Source: an uncultured Prevotellaceae bacterium
GTDB taxonomy: Bacteria > Bacteroidota > Bacteroidia > Bacteroidales > Bacteroidaceae
Direction of reading: 5' to 3'
NCBI GenBank assembly: GCA_947167455.1
Contig: CAMVIB010000007.1
Location: forward strand, 1 to 64,000
Length of the DNA: 64,000 bases
In this document: piece by piece, positions 36,372 to 45,252 of the stretch
Layout of the letters: each line of letters begins with the position of its first letter
Position numbering within the stretch: the first letter of the stretch is position 1
Translations under genes and position numbers: made by a program
Notes under the pieces: model-generated
What the model saw: only the letters and a program-made list of their open reading frames with translations
Told to the model about the DNA's origin: nothing
Databases searched by the model: none

Positions 36372-36626
36372 GATTATCCGCAATCATACCACCAAAGAGA
36401 CCGCAACGCGGTCTTCGCTATGGTAACCGAGGGTACGAGCGTAGCGAGCACCCCCGGATAACAAGCTCTATAGAGGCAAGCACTCTGAAAGAGTGCCCGA
36501 ACAGCGTAATGGGCGACCCCTTCAGGGTCGATGTTCCCCTTTTTGTCCCTATCCGGGGGTACTGCGCACCCCCGGTTATTGAGAGGAGACGCTTCCAGCG
36601 TCTTGGTGGTACGATTGCGGATAATC
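36372..36626. mobile_element. MITE-like 255-bp element with 22-bp terminal inverted repeats
   Basis: The left end begins GATTATCCGCAATCATAC. The right end (36605-36626) is its reverse complement with one mismatch over 22 bases. The inside has no credible gene but a chain of hairpins: GACCGC-AAC-GCGGTC, CGACCC-CTTCA-GGGTCG, CCGGGGGT-actgcgc-ACCCCCGG and GACGCT-TCC-AGCGTC. A related end, differing at two positions, occurs at 53097-53118 beside the IS1595-family transposase fragment. No clear target duplication was found; both ends abut A/T tracts. Confidence 0.65.
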
Positions 36627-36628
36627 AT

Positions 36629-36677
36629 TAAAAAATTCGGGGCGAAGCCGCACATGGTGTGCGGGCTTCGCCCCGAA
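36629..36677 (-). terminator. Terminator of the fimbrial operon
   Basis: A long stem TTCGGGGCGAAGCC / GGCTTCGCCCCGAA with an inner GCACA-TGG-TGTGC, followed on the minus strand by TTTTTTAAT. It lies 48 bases past the fimbrillin stop at 36725. The MITE end starts within three bases of its U-tract. Confidence 0.9.
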
Positions 36678-36724
36678 GAGAGAAACCAAGGCGGGGATGC
36701 CTCCTTGGCTAAAAGGGGAGAGGG

Positions 36725-38770
36725 TTAGGGTGTAACTGCCAGCTGAGTAATCTTCACAATAGTCGTGGAAACTACATTGCCGCCGTTTTTCTCTACAATG
36801 GTGACAGTGTTGTCAACGGTTGCCGCCGTTGAGTTGGCAGTCAGGGTGACGGTTGCCGTGGCATTGCCGCTGGCATCAATCGTTCCAGGGGTAAGGGTAA
36901 CTGCTGATGTGTTAGCGATTCCACCACCTGAGACATCAGTGCATTGGATGGTGTTGCCATTTGTAAGACCATAGAGGTTAATGGCAAACGAGGTGTTGGA
37001 GGCTGCGGTGTAGGTGGTAGCGGTCGTTCCGGCCTTTACGGTTGTGGAGGTGGCAGCACCCACGTTGATGGGCAGGTCGGTGTCGGTGACCACGAGGGTC
37101 TCGGTGGCATCGATAGTGCCATTGCCATTTGTATCGCCATTGACCTCCCAGTCGCTTACTGTGGCGGTGAACTTCACGCCCGTCAGGCCGAGGTGCAGGA
37201 GCAAGTTGTACTGCTTGTTCAGCTCAACAGCTTCCGAGAAGGAAACGACCTTGCTGATGGTCTGTGAGACCTGAGAATATGCTCCAGCCAGCTTGTTGTC
37301 GACCGTGCGGACGAGGTAGGTGATGGTGATGGTCAGTTCGGGATACGTGCCGGGGATGAACACCAGGGGGGCAGCCTCGCTATCATAGACATTCTTTGCC
37401 GTTGTGAGGACACCCTCGGGCAGGCCGTTCCAGCCTGCTGCTGTAGCAGCTGGAGGCGTCGTTGGTTCGGCAATCGTAGTGTTCAGCTTGCCATTGCTTC
37501 CTGCGGTATTGATGGTGTGGGTGGTTTCGGCTGCATCGCCTACGGTGGCTGTCGTGTTGGAGGATTCAGTATTCAGCTTCCAGACACCGGTTGCCAGGTT
37601 CAGTGTACCTTCCTGACTCTTGAGATAGGTCTTGGTGTAACCCGTATCACCGGGTTTTTTGCCGCCATTTTCCACGAGCGCCTTGGCCTGAATCGTGATA
37701 TTGGACACCGTAACCTTTGTCTCGCTGTTGTTGAACGTGCCGCCTTTCTCAGCGCCCTTCATGTCGTCGATGTCGAGGACGACCATGAGACCGTGGGTGG
37801 TGTTACCCGTGAGCGTGGAATAGACTTCAGAGCCGCCCACCTTAGCCAGTGCGTGCTTGAAGGCAAATTCCACAGTGCCGTCGGTCTTCTGCTTGGTGAG
37901 GTCGGCATTGAGCTTGTAGCCATCAGCGGTCGTTTGGCCTGCATCTGTCCAATGGGGACGGATTGCTTTTTTATAGGTGTCAGCTGCGGCAGAGTTATCA
38001 AAGGCAACACCAGCATTGCCAGAGCCTAAGACATTTTTACCTGTTGAGCCATAGGTGCCCCAGAGGAGGTCAACGATGTCATTGCCACTGGTTGCAACGA
38101 TGTACTTGACTGTGGGGTCGCCTGTTTCGGCATTTGCCGAGACGTCTGTCTTACCATTGATAGCCACGATACCAGATGTGGTAGCGGTAATGGGAAGTGA
38201 TACGTAAGGAGCGTAAGCGAAGAAGCTCACATTACCCTTGCCAGTGCCACCCTTGGCGGGGTTGTTGCCTTGGTCGTTGTCTGCATCGTCCACGGCAGTC
38301 CCGTTTGCAAAGTCATTGGGCCAGTACTTCACGGGAGCATAGGTCCAGCCTGTGACGTAGTTGGCATCTTTGTTTGTCTGGCTCCACCAGATCTGCTCGT
38401 TGAACATGAAGTTGGCTGCCGAGTTGCTGGCGGCAGCTCCTGTCTCGCCTGTGTAAGTTCCGCCTTGGAACTGACCATAGGTCTTGTCTCCCGTGTAGAA
38501 GGCAAAGACACCGAAGCCATAGTTTTTTGCATTCGTTTCATTCCAAGTTGTGTTACCGTCAAGCCCAAGACCTTGGAGAGCGGTGGTGTTAAGTGTGCCT
38601 GCCTGTCCTGCTCGTGTGACCGGTGTATTTCCCATGTACGTGCCGAACTGGATGGCATTGCTTTGTTGTGCCTCGATGACATCTTGTGCTGTGTTGAAGC
38701 CGATGTCGTCGGATGTGCAGCTTGCGAGCGCGAATGCTGCAAGCGCAGTTGCGAAATAGAACTTTTTCAT
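36725..38770 (-). CDS. Fimbrillin-family lipoprotein F, probable major shaft subunit
   Basis: 681 residues. Signal MKKFYFATALAAFALAS with Cys in ALASC-TSDD. Strong fimbrillin blocks: IQFGTYMGNTPVTRAGQAG (an Arg in the usual processing zone), YGFGVFAFYTGDKTY, NFMFNEQIWWSQ, WTYAPVKYWPND, VSFFAYAPYVSL, VEFAFKHALAKVGGSEVYST, LNKQYNLLLHLGLTGVKFTATVSDWE. The last 120 residues are an extra Ser/Thr/Val-rich Ig-like domain ending VVSTTIVKITQLAV. It resembles lipoprotein A at 4437 closely enough to be a paralogue. It is the last gene of the DUF3868/DUF3575-DUF5119 operon, 103 bases after DUF5119, and is followed by a strong terminator, the usual place for the main subunit. Confidence 0.87.
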   Translation of the reverse strand: MKKFYFATALAAFALASCTSDDIGFNTAQDVIEAQQSNAIQFGTYMGNTPVTRAGQAGTLNTTALQGLGLDGNTTWNETNAKNYGFGVFAFYTGDKTYGQFQGGTYTGETGAAASNSAANFMFNEQIWWSQTNKDANYVTGWTYAPVKYWPNDFANGTAVDDADNDQGNNPAKGGTGKGNVSFFAYAPYVSLPITATTSGIVAINGKTDVSANAETGDPTVKYIVATSGNDIVDLLWGTYGSTGKNVLGSGNAGVAFDNSAAADTYKKAIRPHWTDAGQTTADGYKLNADLTKQKTDGTVEFAFKHALAKVGGSEVYSTLTGNTTHGLMVVLDIDDMKGAEKGGTFNNSETKVTVSNITIQAKALVENGGKKPGDTGYTKTYLKSQEGTLNLATGVWKLNTESSNTTATVGDAAETTHTINTAGSNGKLNTTIAEPTTPPAATAAGWNGLPEGVLTTAKNVYDSEAAPLVFIPGTYPELTITITYLVRTVDNKLAGAYSQVSQTISKVVSFSEAVELNKQYNLLLHLGLTGVKFTATVSDWEVNGDTNGNGTIDATETLVVTDTDLPINVGAATSTTVKAGTTATTYTAASNTSFAINLYGLTNGNTIQCTDVSGGGIANTSAVTLTPGTIDASGNATATVTLTANSTAATVDNTVTIVEKNGGNVVSTTIVKITQLAVTP

Positions 38771-38873
38771 TTTGATTTTTAATTTAAGTGAAACATGAAG
38801 TGATTTGATTGTTGCTTGTGGCGTGGGTGGAAGAGAAACCCGTAGGGGTTACGTGTGTGGCGGGTCGGTGGCG

Positions 38874-40010
38874 TCAGAATCCTCCGAGGTCTATTGTCCC
38901 TCCGTCTTCCCACGGATCGACCCATGCGTCGAATCCGGAGTGGTTGCCGTCGGGCTTCACGTCGGGCAGGTCGGGACATGTGAATGGGTCTGTGATGGTG
39001 ATGATGACCTGTATGTGCTGCAGCTGTCGCCAGCGTTCCTGGAACTCGTGTGTCGGCACGAGGTATTCGAGTGTCTTGCCGACGTTGAAGGTGTATGTGG
39101 TGTCGGAGCCGTCGATGAGTGTGAAGCAGAGCTTGAGGACGTTGTCGGTGGAGTCGCGGTTGGCCTTGTCCTCCTTGCCGTTGGGGAGTCCCCACACGCG
39201 CATGTCGGTCTGTATGATGTCGTACTCCTCGCCGTCGTCGGCACGTGTGCGTGTGGCGGTCCATGTGGGGAGGTACATCGTTCCTGTCTCCACGGTGCGA
39301 TCGACGCGGCTGAGGTAGAAGCCGTCTGCCATGCCAGAGATGGAGCCTTGCACGGCGTGCATGTTCTCTATGCCCTTGACGCGGATTATGCAGTGCAGTA
39401 CTGTCGTCATGGGGTATGGCGTCTCGGGGAGTTCCATGACGAACTCGCGTTCGGTGTGCATGGCCTGTGTGGGGTCGCGCTTGAAGTCGTCGTACCACAT
39501 GAAATATGTGGAGTCGGAGGCTATCATGTCCTCGGTGACCTCGAAGCTGTCGAGGGCGACGGCGAAGGGGTCGGGGTCGAGGATGTAGCGCACGCCTCGG
39601 TCCCACTCCTGGTTCTGGCGTGTCTGCATGATGTTGGCTCGTGCTGCGATGTCGCGGTAGGAGTGTATGTCCTCGAAGTGGAACGTGCCGAACTCGTCGA
39701 AGCTCTGGTTGAAGATTATCATCTTGTAGCGGTCGGGCTTGAGCTGCAGGCGCACCTGGTTGACGTTGTTGGTGACGTGTATGGATGGTACGCTGTCGTG
39801 CTCGCCCCACAGCATGAGTGTCATTCCCGACGGCGGGTCTATCTCGTAGTATCTGCAGAACTCCACTGTCCACTTTACTATTACGGTGACTCTGACGAGC
39901 AGGTCGAGAATGACCTCGAGTGGCCGTCGTTCGCAAGCCACGGTGAGCATGAGCATTGCTGCCGCGAGCGTCGCTGCTGCTTTTCTCAAAGAGCGTGGTG
40001 TGCTGTTCAT
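38874..40010 (-). CDS. DUF5119 domain lipoprotein, fimbrial accessory
   Basis: 378 residues from the ATG at 40010, which overlaps the upstream gene's stop as ATGA. The signal (LRKAAATLAAAMLMLTVAC) has its lipobox Cys at residue 27. The body, with RPLEVILDLLVRVTVIVKWT, NNVNQVRLQLKPDRYKMIIF and FEDIHSYRDIAARANIM, matches what I know as DUF5119, found in Bacteroidetes fimbrial loci between DUF3868/DUF3575 proteins and fimbrillins. The role is inferred to be minor subunit or assembly. The frame is open upstream to 40433, but that part is inside the preceding gene. Confidence 0.8.
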   Translation of the reverse strand: MNSTPRSLRKAAATLAAAMLMLTVACERRPLEVILDLLVRVTVIVKWTVEFCRYYEIDPPSGMTLMLWGEHDSVPSIHVTNNVNQVRLQLKPDRYKMIIFNQSFDEFGTFHFEDIHSYRDIAARANIMQTRQNQEWDRGVRYILDPDPFAVALDSFEVTEDMIASDSTYFMWYDDFKRDPTQAMHTEREFVMELPETPYPMTTVLHCIIRVKGIENMHAVQGSISGMADGFYLSRVDRTVETGTMYLPTWTATRTRADDGEEYDIIQTDMRVWGLPNGKEDKANRDSTDNVLKLCFTLIDGSDTTYTFNVGKTLEYLVPTHEFQERWRQLQHIQVIITITDPFTCPDLPDVKPDGNHSGFDAWVDPWEDGGTIDLGGF

Positions 40011-41677
40011 CGCCGGCCTCCTTTCTTCTCGCGCCAGGTGTTGAAGATGAGCCATACGAGCGAGAGCTTGAGTTTCGTCGGCCCGACGTAGAACAGGTTG
40101 TGGTTGTATTTCCAGATGAGGTGGGTGTCGTTGAACTCTCCGTGGTAGTGGCGCTGTGGTCCCCAGAGCACTCCTGCGCTGACGCTGAATTCGAGGTTTA
40201 GCCGCCGGCGTATGGGCCATGAGTATCCGTAGGTGAGTCCCACGCTGGCGTACTCGCCCTGCTCGCCTTCGCTGTGCCACTCGAAGTCGTAGTAGCCTCC
40301 GGCCCCGTAGATGCCTATGAAGTTGCCTGTGAGGGGTGCCCGTGTGGCGTTGCACCGTGCCCACCAGTAGCGGAACTCGGCTCCCCAGTTGAGGAGCTCG
40401 TAGGCGTTGGAGTTGTGACGCCACACGTACCACGGGAACCAGTACTCGGCCATGACGCTGAACTGGCGGCTTCGTCCGAACGGTATCTCTATCTCCACGT
40501 TAGGGCATAGCGCGGCGTCGAAGAGCATGTTTGTCTTCAGAGCCATGAAGGGTATGTAGGGCCATATGCCTGCATGAGTGTCGGGCCTCCGCTGTGTGGC
40601 GGGGAGTGTCACTGTGGTGTCCATGAGCATGAGGTGCTCCTCCTCCCATGTGCGTCGTCGTGTGTAGGCGATGGTGTAGTCTGTGCGTCGCAGCGCGGGG
40701 AAGCAGTTGGCGAGCACGTAGGCGTAGTCCTTGGGGTACGCCGTCTGTATGCGCTTGAGCTTGGCGTCGGGGTCCATGGTCTGGGCCATGATGTCGAGCA
40801 TCTCCTGCCGGTGAGGCAGTGTGGCTGTCGTGGCCTCCTCGACATAGCGGCGGAATCCCTGCCAGTCCTCGGGCACGGCATCGGTCTGTATCTTGGCGGT
40901 GTCGAGCTGCATGAGCCGTGCTATGTACTGCTTGAGGGCCTCGGTACGTCCTGTGGCGAGCCGCACGTTGTTCTGATAGGACCCTTCTGGCGAGGCGTAG
41001 CCGCAGAGTGTGATGTGGTGCAGCTCGAGGGTGGTGTCTCTGACGATGCTCTCTATGGCCTCCCTGATGGCTTTCAGCTCCCTGGCGTTGCGTCTGTGTT
41101 CGGGGCGTATCTCCGTGCGGTTGACGATGAACTCTATGCGTGCCGAGCCGTTGAGGTTGCTGATCTCCTGCTTGCGTTCCACCTCCTTGACGGGTGTCAG
41201 GGTGGTGTCGGCGCGGAATGCCGCCGTGGCATCCAGCGTGGTGTCGTCGATGTCGCCGCAGGCTGTGATGTCAGTCCTTACGAGCTTCAGCGTCGCCCCG
41301 TTCATCCACTGCCGGTATGGCATGGCGCGCACGTAGGCCGTGTCGAGCGGGCAGTACTTGGCCCAGAACATCATGTCGTTGCGTGTCTGGAAGGGCGAGA
41401 AGGCTGTGCGCAGGTAGTAGTAGTACTGGTCGTGGCCGTAGATGCCTATGGAGGGGAAGTCGATGCTGTCGGTGTCGCTGACGAGTCTTGGTGTGATGAC
41501 GTACGCCTGCTTTGGTGTGAGTCGTTCTCCGCTGAAATGTAGTCGGAAAGCGAGCTGAATGGTGTCTGAGTCTGTGCAGGCTATGCTGATGTCGTCGGCG
41601 TATGCAATGCGCTGTGCCTTGGCTACGAGTGTCGCCAAGCATAAAAGAAAAGTGTGGAAAATCAGACGTTTCAGCAT
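40007..41677 (-). CDS. DUF3868/OmpA-like/DUF3575 outer-membrane protein, first gene of fimbrial operon
   Basis: 556 residues with signal peptide MLKRLIFHTFLLCLATLVAKA. The N-terminal part (IQLAFRLHFSGERLTPKQAY, ITPRLV) fits DUF3868. The middle (RIEFIVNRTEIRPEHRRNAR, LHHITLCGYASPEGSYQNNVRLATGRTEAL) is an OmpA-like peptidoglycan-binding fold. The C-terminal barrel-like part (FMALKTNMLFDAALCPNVEI, FIGIYGAGGYYDFEWH, GLTYGYSWPIRRRLNLEFSV) fits DUF3575. Such proteins anchor pili to the outer membrane and cell wall, in a role comparable to Mfa2/FimB regions (inference). The promoter is directly upstream. Confidence 0.82.
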   Translation of the reverse strand: MLKRLIFHTFLLCLATLVAKAQRIAYADDISIACTDSDTIQLAFRLHFSGERLTPKQAYVITPRLVSDTDSIDFPSIGIYGHDQYYYYLRTAFSPFQTRNDMMFWAKYCPLDTAYVRAMPYRQWMNGATLKLVRTDITACGDIDDTTLDATAAFRADTTLTPVKEVERKQEISNLNGSARIEFIVNRTEIRPEHRRNARELKAIREAIESIVRDTTLELHHITLCGYASPEGSYQNNVRLATGRTEALKQYIARLMQLDTAKIQTDAVPEDWQGFRRYVEEATTATLPHRQEMLDIMAQTMDPDAKLKRIQTAYPKDYAYVLANCFPALRRTDYTIAYTRRRTWEEEHLMLMDTTVTLPATQRRPDTHAGIWPYIPFMALKTNMLFDAALCPNVEIEIPFGRSRQFSVMAEYWFPWYVWRHNSNAYELLNWGAEFRYWWARCNATRAPLTGNFIGIYGAGGYYDFEWHSEGEQGEYASVGLTYGYSWPIRRRLNLEFSVSAGVLWGPQRHYHGEFNDTHLIWKYNHNLFYVGPTKLKLSLVWLIFNTWREKKGGRR

Positions 41678-41699
41678 TGTCTCTTGCGCATTTGTGTCG

Positions 41700-41730
41700 C
41701 AAAGGTACTTTAAATTGTTGAAACGTCCAA
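41700..41730 (-). promoter_or_regulatory. Promoter of the fimbrial operon
   Basis: On the minus strand TACCTTTG at 41707-41700 with TTG (41730-41728) about 20 bases upstream, 23 bases before the ATG at 41677. Confidence 0.65.
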
Positions 41731-41790
41731 GACTTTGTGAGGTTTTTTTGCAAAAAAATGTGAAATGATTGTCGGGTTTCGGGTGAGGGG

Positions 41791-41850
41791 GGCCTAGGTA
41801 GGCCTAGGCAGTCCTAGGTAGTCCTAGGTAGGCCTAGGTAGTCCTAGGTC
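41791..41850. repeat. Six tandem 10-bp CCTAGG repeats across the obg stop codon
   Basis: Units GGCCTAGGTA, GGCCTAGGCA, GTCCTAGGTA, GTCCTAGGTA, GGCCTAGGTA and GTCCTAGGTC lie in perfect 10-base register, each with an AvrII site. On the minus strand the array supplies the last residues of Obg (LGLPRPT) and its TAG stop at 41824. Confidence 0.95.
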
Positions 41851-42978
41851 TTCGAGGTCTTCTAGGTCCTCTGCTTCCTCAATCTCGTCATCGTCGAGGT
41901 ATATGATGTCGAGGTCTTCGCCTTCGGCCTCGAGCTCATCGTGGAGGGTGGTGATGGGCTTGTCGCGATGCACGAGGGTGTCGTCGCTGTCGGCATCGAG
42001 GGCTTGCCACAGCATGTCCTTCAGCTCTGTGATGTTGAAGCCGGTGACGGCGGAGATGAATATCGTTGGGAGGTCGTCGGGCAGCGTGGGGGCTATCATC
42101 TGCATCAGCTCGTCGTCGATGATGTCAGTTTTCGTGACAGCGAGCAGGCGTCGCTTGGCGAGCATCTCGGGGTTGTAGGTGGCGAGTTCGTGGAGCAGCA
42201 CCTCGTAGTCATGGCGTATGTCGTCGGTGTCGGCGGGTATCATGAAGAGCAGTACGGAGTTACGCTCTATGTGGCGCAGGAATCTCAGCCCGAGTCCCTT
42301 GCCCTCGCTGGCACCCTCTATGATGCCCGGGATGTCGGCCATGACGAAGGAGCGGTTGTCGCGATAGCTGACAACGCCCACCGATGGCTCGAGGGTGGTG
42401 AAGGGGTAGCCTGCAATCTTGGGGTGCGCGCTGCTGATGGCGTTGACGAGTGTGCTCTTCCCGGCATTGGGGAATCCCACGAGTCCTACGTCGGCGAGCA
42501 TCTTCAGCTCCATTATCACGGTGAGCTCCTGCATGGGTTCTCCGGGCTGAGCGTAGCGCGGAGCCTGGTTGGTGGCGGTGGCGAAGTGCCTGTTGCCGAG
42601 GCCCCCGCGTCCGCCCTTGAGGAGCATGACGAGCTGTCCGTCGGTGGTGACGTCGCAGATGTAGCGCCCCGTGTCGGCGTTATAGACCACGGTGCCGCAC
42701 GGCACGTCGATGTAGCGGTCCTCGCCGTCGGAGCCGTGGCTGCCGTTCTTGCTGCCGTTGCCGCCGTGACCGGCGAAGATGTGGCGGTCGTAGCGCAGGT
42801 GCAGCAGGGTCCAGTAGTTGCGGTTGCCGCGGAGGTAGATGTTGCCTCCGCGCCCTCCGTCGCCGCCGTCGGGGCCTCCGTTGGGGTTGTACTTGGCGCG
42901 GTGCATGTGTGCCGAGCCGCGTCCGCCCTTGCCCGAGCGGCATACTATCTTTACGTAGTCTATGAAGTTCGTTTCCAT
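41824..42978 (-). CDS. obg: Obg-family GTPase (ribosome assembly)
   Basis: 384 residues. The N-terminal glycine-rich Obg fold (residues 1-157) has [20 protein letters not shown] and [19 protein letters not shown]. The G domain has G1 GFPNAGKST near residue 167, G2 region [13 protein letters not shown]3 [16 protein letters not shown] and G4 VTKTDI. Obg binds the large ribosomal subunit and couples GTP/ppGpp state to ribosome maturation. The C-terminus is acidic ([20 protein letters not shown]) and ends in residues encoded by the 10-bp repeat. The start is ATG 42978; upstream frame belongs to nnr. It lies 20 bases downstream of nnr, so they are probably co-transcribed. Confidence 0.96.
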   Translation of the reverse strand: METNFIDYVKIVCRSGKGGRGSAHMHRAKYNPNGGPDGGDGGRGGNIYLRGNRNYWTLLHLRYDRHIFAGHGGNGSKNGSHGSDGEDRYIDVPCGTVVYNADTGRYICDVTTDGQLVMLLKGGRGGLGNRHFATATNQAPRYAQPGEPMQELTVIMELKMLADVGLVGFPNAGKSTLVNAISSAHPKIAGYPFTTLEPSVGVVSYRDNRSFVMADIPGIIEGASEGKGLGLRFLRHIERNSVLLFMIPADTDDIRHDYEVLLHELATYNPEMLAKRRLLAVTKTDIIDDELMQMIAPTLPDDLPTIFISAVTGFNITELKDMLWQALDADSDDTLVHRDKPITTLHDELEAEGEDLDIIYLDDDEIEEAEDLEDLEDLGLPRPT

Positions 42979-42998
42979 GTCGTTGTGGGGTGATGACG

Positions 42999-44519
42999 TT
43001 ATGCCGTGGCGGCTCTCAGCCGTCGGAAGGCGTGTGGCAGGTGCGCTATGATGTCCGATGCCGTCATGGCCTCCTCGGTGAGTTCTTCTGCTGCCATGTC
43101 GCCGGCGAGTCCGTGTAGGTATGTGCCGAGCATGGCGGCTTCCGCCGGCAGGTAGCCCTGTGCGAGCAGCGCGGTGATGATGCCCGTGAGGACGTCGCCG
43201 CTGCCCGCCGTTGCCATGCCCGGGTTGCCGGTGGGGTTGAAGAACACCTCTCCCGTTGGCGTGCACACCATGGAGTAGTGTCCTTTGAGGATGACGAAGA
43301 CGTGAAGGTTCACGGCGAGGTTGCGTGCGCGTATCATGCGTTCGTAGGTGGAAAGGCATCGCCCCACGATGCCGTCGAGCTCGCCGGGGTGCGGTGTGAG
43401 TATGCTGTCGGAGGGTATGTCGCGCATCCATTCGGTGTTCTTGGCGAGGATGTTGAGGGCGTCGGCATCGACGACCATCGGCCCGGGGCGTTGCGTGAGG
43501 TAAGAGTGTAGCGCTGCCGCCGTGTGGCGCCGCTGTCCCAGTCCCGGCCCTATGCCTACGGCCTGGAATGTCGTGGCGTCGATTGACGACGTGACGCTCT
43601 CGGGGTCGATGTCGATCTGCACCACGGCCTCGGGCACCGCGGTCTGCATGATGGCGAGGTTCTCGTAGGGCGTGTGCACGGTGAGCTTGCCGACGCCGCT
43701 GCGCAGGGCCGCCCTGGCGGCGAGGATGGCGGCACCCGCCATGCCCTTGGTCCCCGCCACGAGGAGAGCATGTCCCATCTGGCCTTTGTGGGCGAAGCGC
43801 GGCCGTGGGCGCACGACGGCCCGTATGTCGTCGGCCTCCGTTATCCAGAGGTGGCTCTTCATCTCTGCCATGCCCTCCTGGCTGAGGCCTATGTCGGCTG
43901 TCACGAGCTCGCCGACGAACTTCTGGTTCTCGGGGAAGAGGAATGCGAGCTTCGGCGTCTGTATGGTCACGGTGATGTCAGCACGGACGATGCTGCTCGT
44001 GTCGTTGTAGGTGTTGTCCTCGCACATGAGGCCCGACGGCATGTCGATGGCCACGACGGTGGCACCGCTCTTGTTGATGCCGCGTGCCACGAGTGCGAAG
44101 CCTCCGTCGAGCGACTTGCTGATGCCGGTGCCGAAGAGTGCGTCGATGACGACATCCGTCGTCCGCAGCTCGGGGAATACGAACTCTGCCGTCACCTCGA
44201 CGAGAGTGGCGTTGTCGGTCTCGACGAGGCGGTCGCGGTTTGTGGCGCAGTCGTCGCTGAGGCGTGCGCTCACGTTGAAGAGATATGCTGTGACGTCGCG
44301 CCCGTCGCCGGCCAGCATACGTGCCACGGCCAGTCCGTCGCCGCCGTTGCCTCCCGGCCCGGCGAAGACGATGATGCGCCGGTCTGTGCCGAAGCGCTGC
44401 CTGATGACATCTGCCACGGCGTGGCTGGCGCGCTCCATGAGGTCGATGGATGCTATAGGCTCAGTATCAATGGTTATGCGGTCGAGCTCCCGAAATTGTC
44501 CTCCTGTCAGAATCTTCAT
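42999..44519 (-). CDS. nnr: Bifunctional NAD(P)H-hydrate epimerase / ADP-dependent dehydratase
   Basis: 506 residues. It repairs damaged NAD(P)HX: the N-terminal YjeF_N domain (about 1-225) epimerises and the C-terminal ribokinase-like domain dehydrates the S form using ADP. Visible signatures: [37 protein letters not shown] and [13 protein letters not shown] in the first domain. In the second: [59 protein letters not shown] and [20 protein letters not shown]. Fusion of the two domains is the usual bacterial form. The start at 44519 faces hpt divergently. Confidence 0.95.
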   Translation of the reverse strand: MKILTGGQFRELDRITIDTEPIASIDLMERASHAVADVIRQRFGTDRRIIVFAGPGGNGGDGLAVARMLAGDGRDVTAYLFNVSARLSDDCATNRDRLVETDNATLVEVTAEFVFPELRTTDVVIDALFGTGISKSLDGGFALVARGINKSGATVVAIDMPSGLMCEDNTYNDTSSIVRADITVTIQTPKLAFLFPENQKFVGELVTADIGLSQEGMAEMKSHLWITEADDIRAVVRPRPRFAHKGQMGHALLVAGTKGMAGAAILAARAALRSGVGKLTVHTPYENLAIMQTAVPEAVVQIDIDPESVTSSIDATTFQAVGIGPGLGQRRHTAAALHSYLTQRPGPMVVDADALNILAKNTEWMRDIPSDSILTPHPGELDGIVGRCLSTYERMIRARNLAVNLHVFVILKGHYSMVCTPTGEVFFNPTGNPGMATAGSGDVLTGIITALLAQGYLPAEAAMLGTYLHGLAGDMAAEELTEEAMTASDIIAHLPHAFRRLRAATA

Positions 44520-44623
44520 AGCTAAAAGTGATAAGTATGTGCGTAAAAGTGTGCCTCCCGACGTCGTTTGCGAGTCCCGCTGTTAAGTTTTTGCGGAAAT
44601 TTGGTGCAAAAATACGTCAAAGC

Positions 44624-44655
44624 TTGCGAAATTCAAAATATTATCATTAAATTTG
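44624..44655 (+). promoter_or_regulatory. Promoter for hpt
   Basis: TAAATTTG at 44648-44655 with TTG (44624-44626) about 20 bases upstream. The hpt ATG follows 19 bases later, so the leader is very short. Confidence 0.65.
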
Positions 44656-44674
44656 CACGCAAAACTCTAAATTC

Positions 44675-45208
44675 ATGACAAAGATTCAAGTCAAAGACAA
44701 GTGCTTCGCCGTGAGCATCCCCGAAGCAGAGATACTCCGTCAGGTGCGCCGTGTGGCCTCGGACATCAGCCGCGACCTTGAGGGCAAGGAGCCTCTGTTC
44801 CTGCCCGTGCTCAACGGCGCTTTCATGTTTGCCGCCGACCTCGTGCGCAACGTCACCATACCCTGTGAGGTGAGCTTCATAAAACTCGCCAGCTATGCCG
44901 GGATGCACACCACGGGCACCATCCGCGAGGTGATAGGTCTTGCCAAGGACATCACCGGGCGCCATGTGGTGATTGTGGAGGACGTCATAGACTCGGGCAT
45001 CACCATTGCCCACATGATAGAGACGCTGCGGCAGCACAACCCCGCTAGCATCAGCGTGTGCGCGCTGCTCGTCAAGCCCGATGCCCTGAAGGTTCAGGTG
45101 CCGGTGGATTACTGCTGCATGGAGATCCCCAACGACTTCATCGTGGGCTACGGCCTGGACTATGACGGCTACGGGCGCAACCTGAAGGACATCTACACCC
45201 TGGCGTGA
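44675..45208 (+). CDS. hpt: Hypoxanthine phosphoribosyltransferase
   Basis: 177 residues. It salvages hypoxanthine (and guanine) to nucleotides with PRPP. The PRPP-binding loop is VIVEDVIDSGITIAHMI near residues 99-115. The flexible-loop region is SYAGMHTTGTI, and DYCCMEIPNDFIVGYGLDYD is the conserved C-terminal base-binding block. Short promoter-proximal leader. It lies 44 bases upstream of adk on the same strand, joining two nucleotide-metabolism genes. Length and motifs are normal. Confidence 0.95.
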   Translation: MTKIQVKDKCFAVSIPEAEILRQVRRVASDISRDLEGKEPLFLPVLNGAFMFAADLVRNVTIPCEVSFIKLASYAGMHTTGTIREVIGLAKDITGRHVVIVEDVIDSGITIAHMIETLRQHNPASISVCALLVKPDALKVQVPVDYCCMEIPNDFIVGYGLDYDGYGRNLKDIYTLA

Positions 45209-45252
45209 CAAGGAGGAATCATTACCACACAAACATATTTCATAATTCAAGA

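Noticed and set aside
36374-36655. 93-codon minus-strand frame with protein-like composition
   Set aside because: Lies almost wholly within the MITE-like element and its hairpins; no family and no start context.
38779-39936. 385-codon minus-strand Arg/His-rich frame
   Set aside because: Overlaps the DUF5119 gene in another frame; composition is typical of a shifted frame in GC-rich coding DNA.
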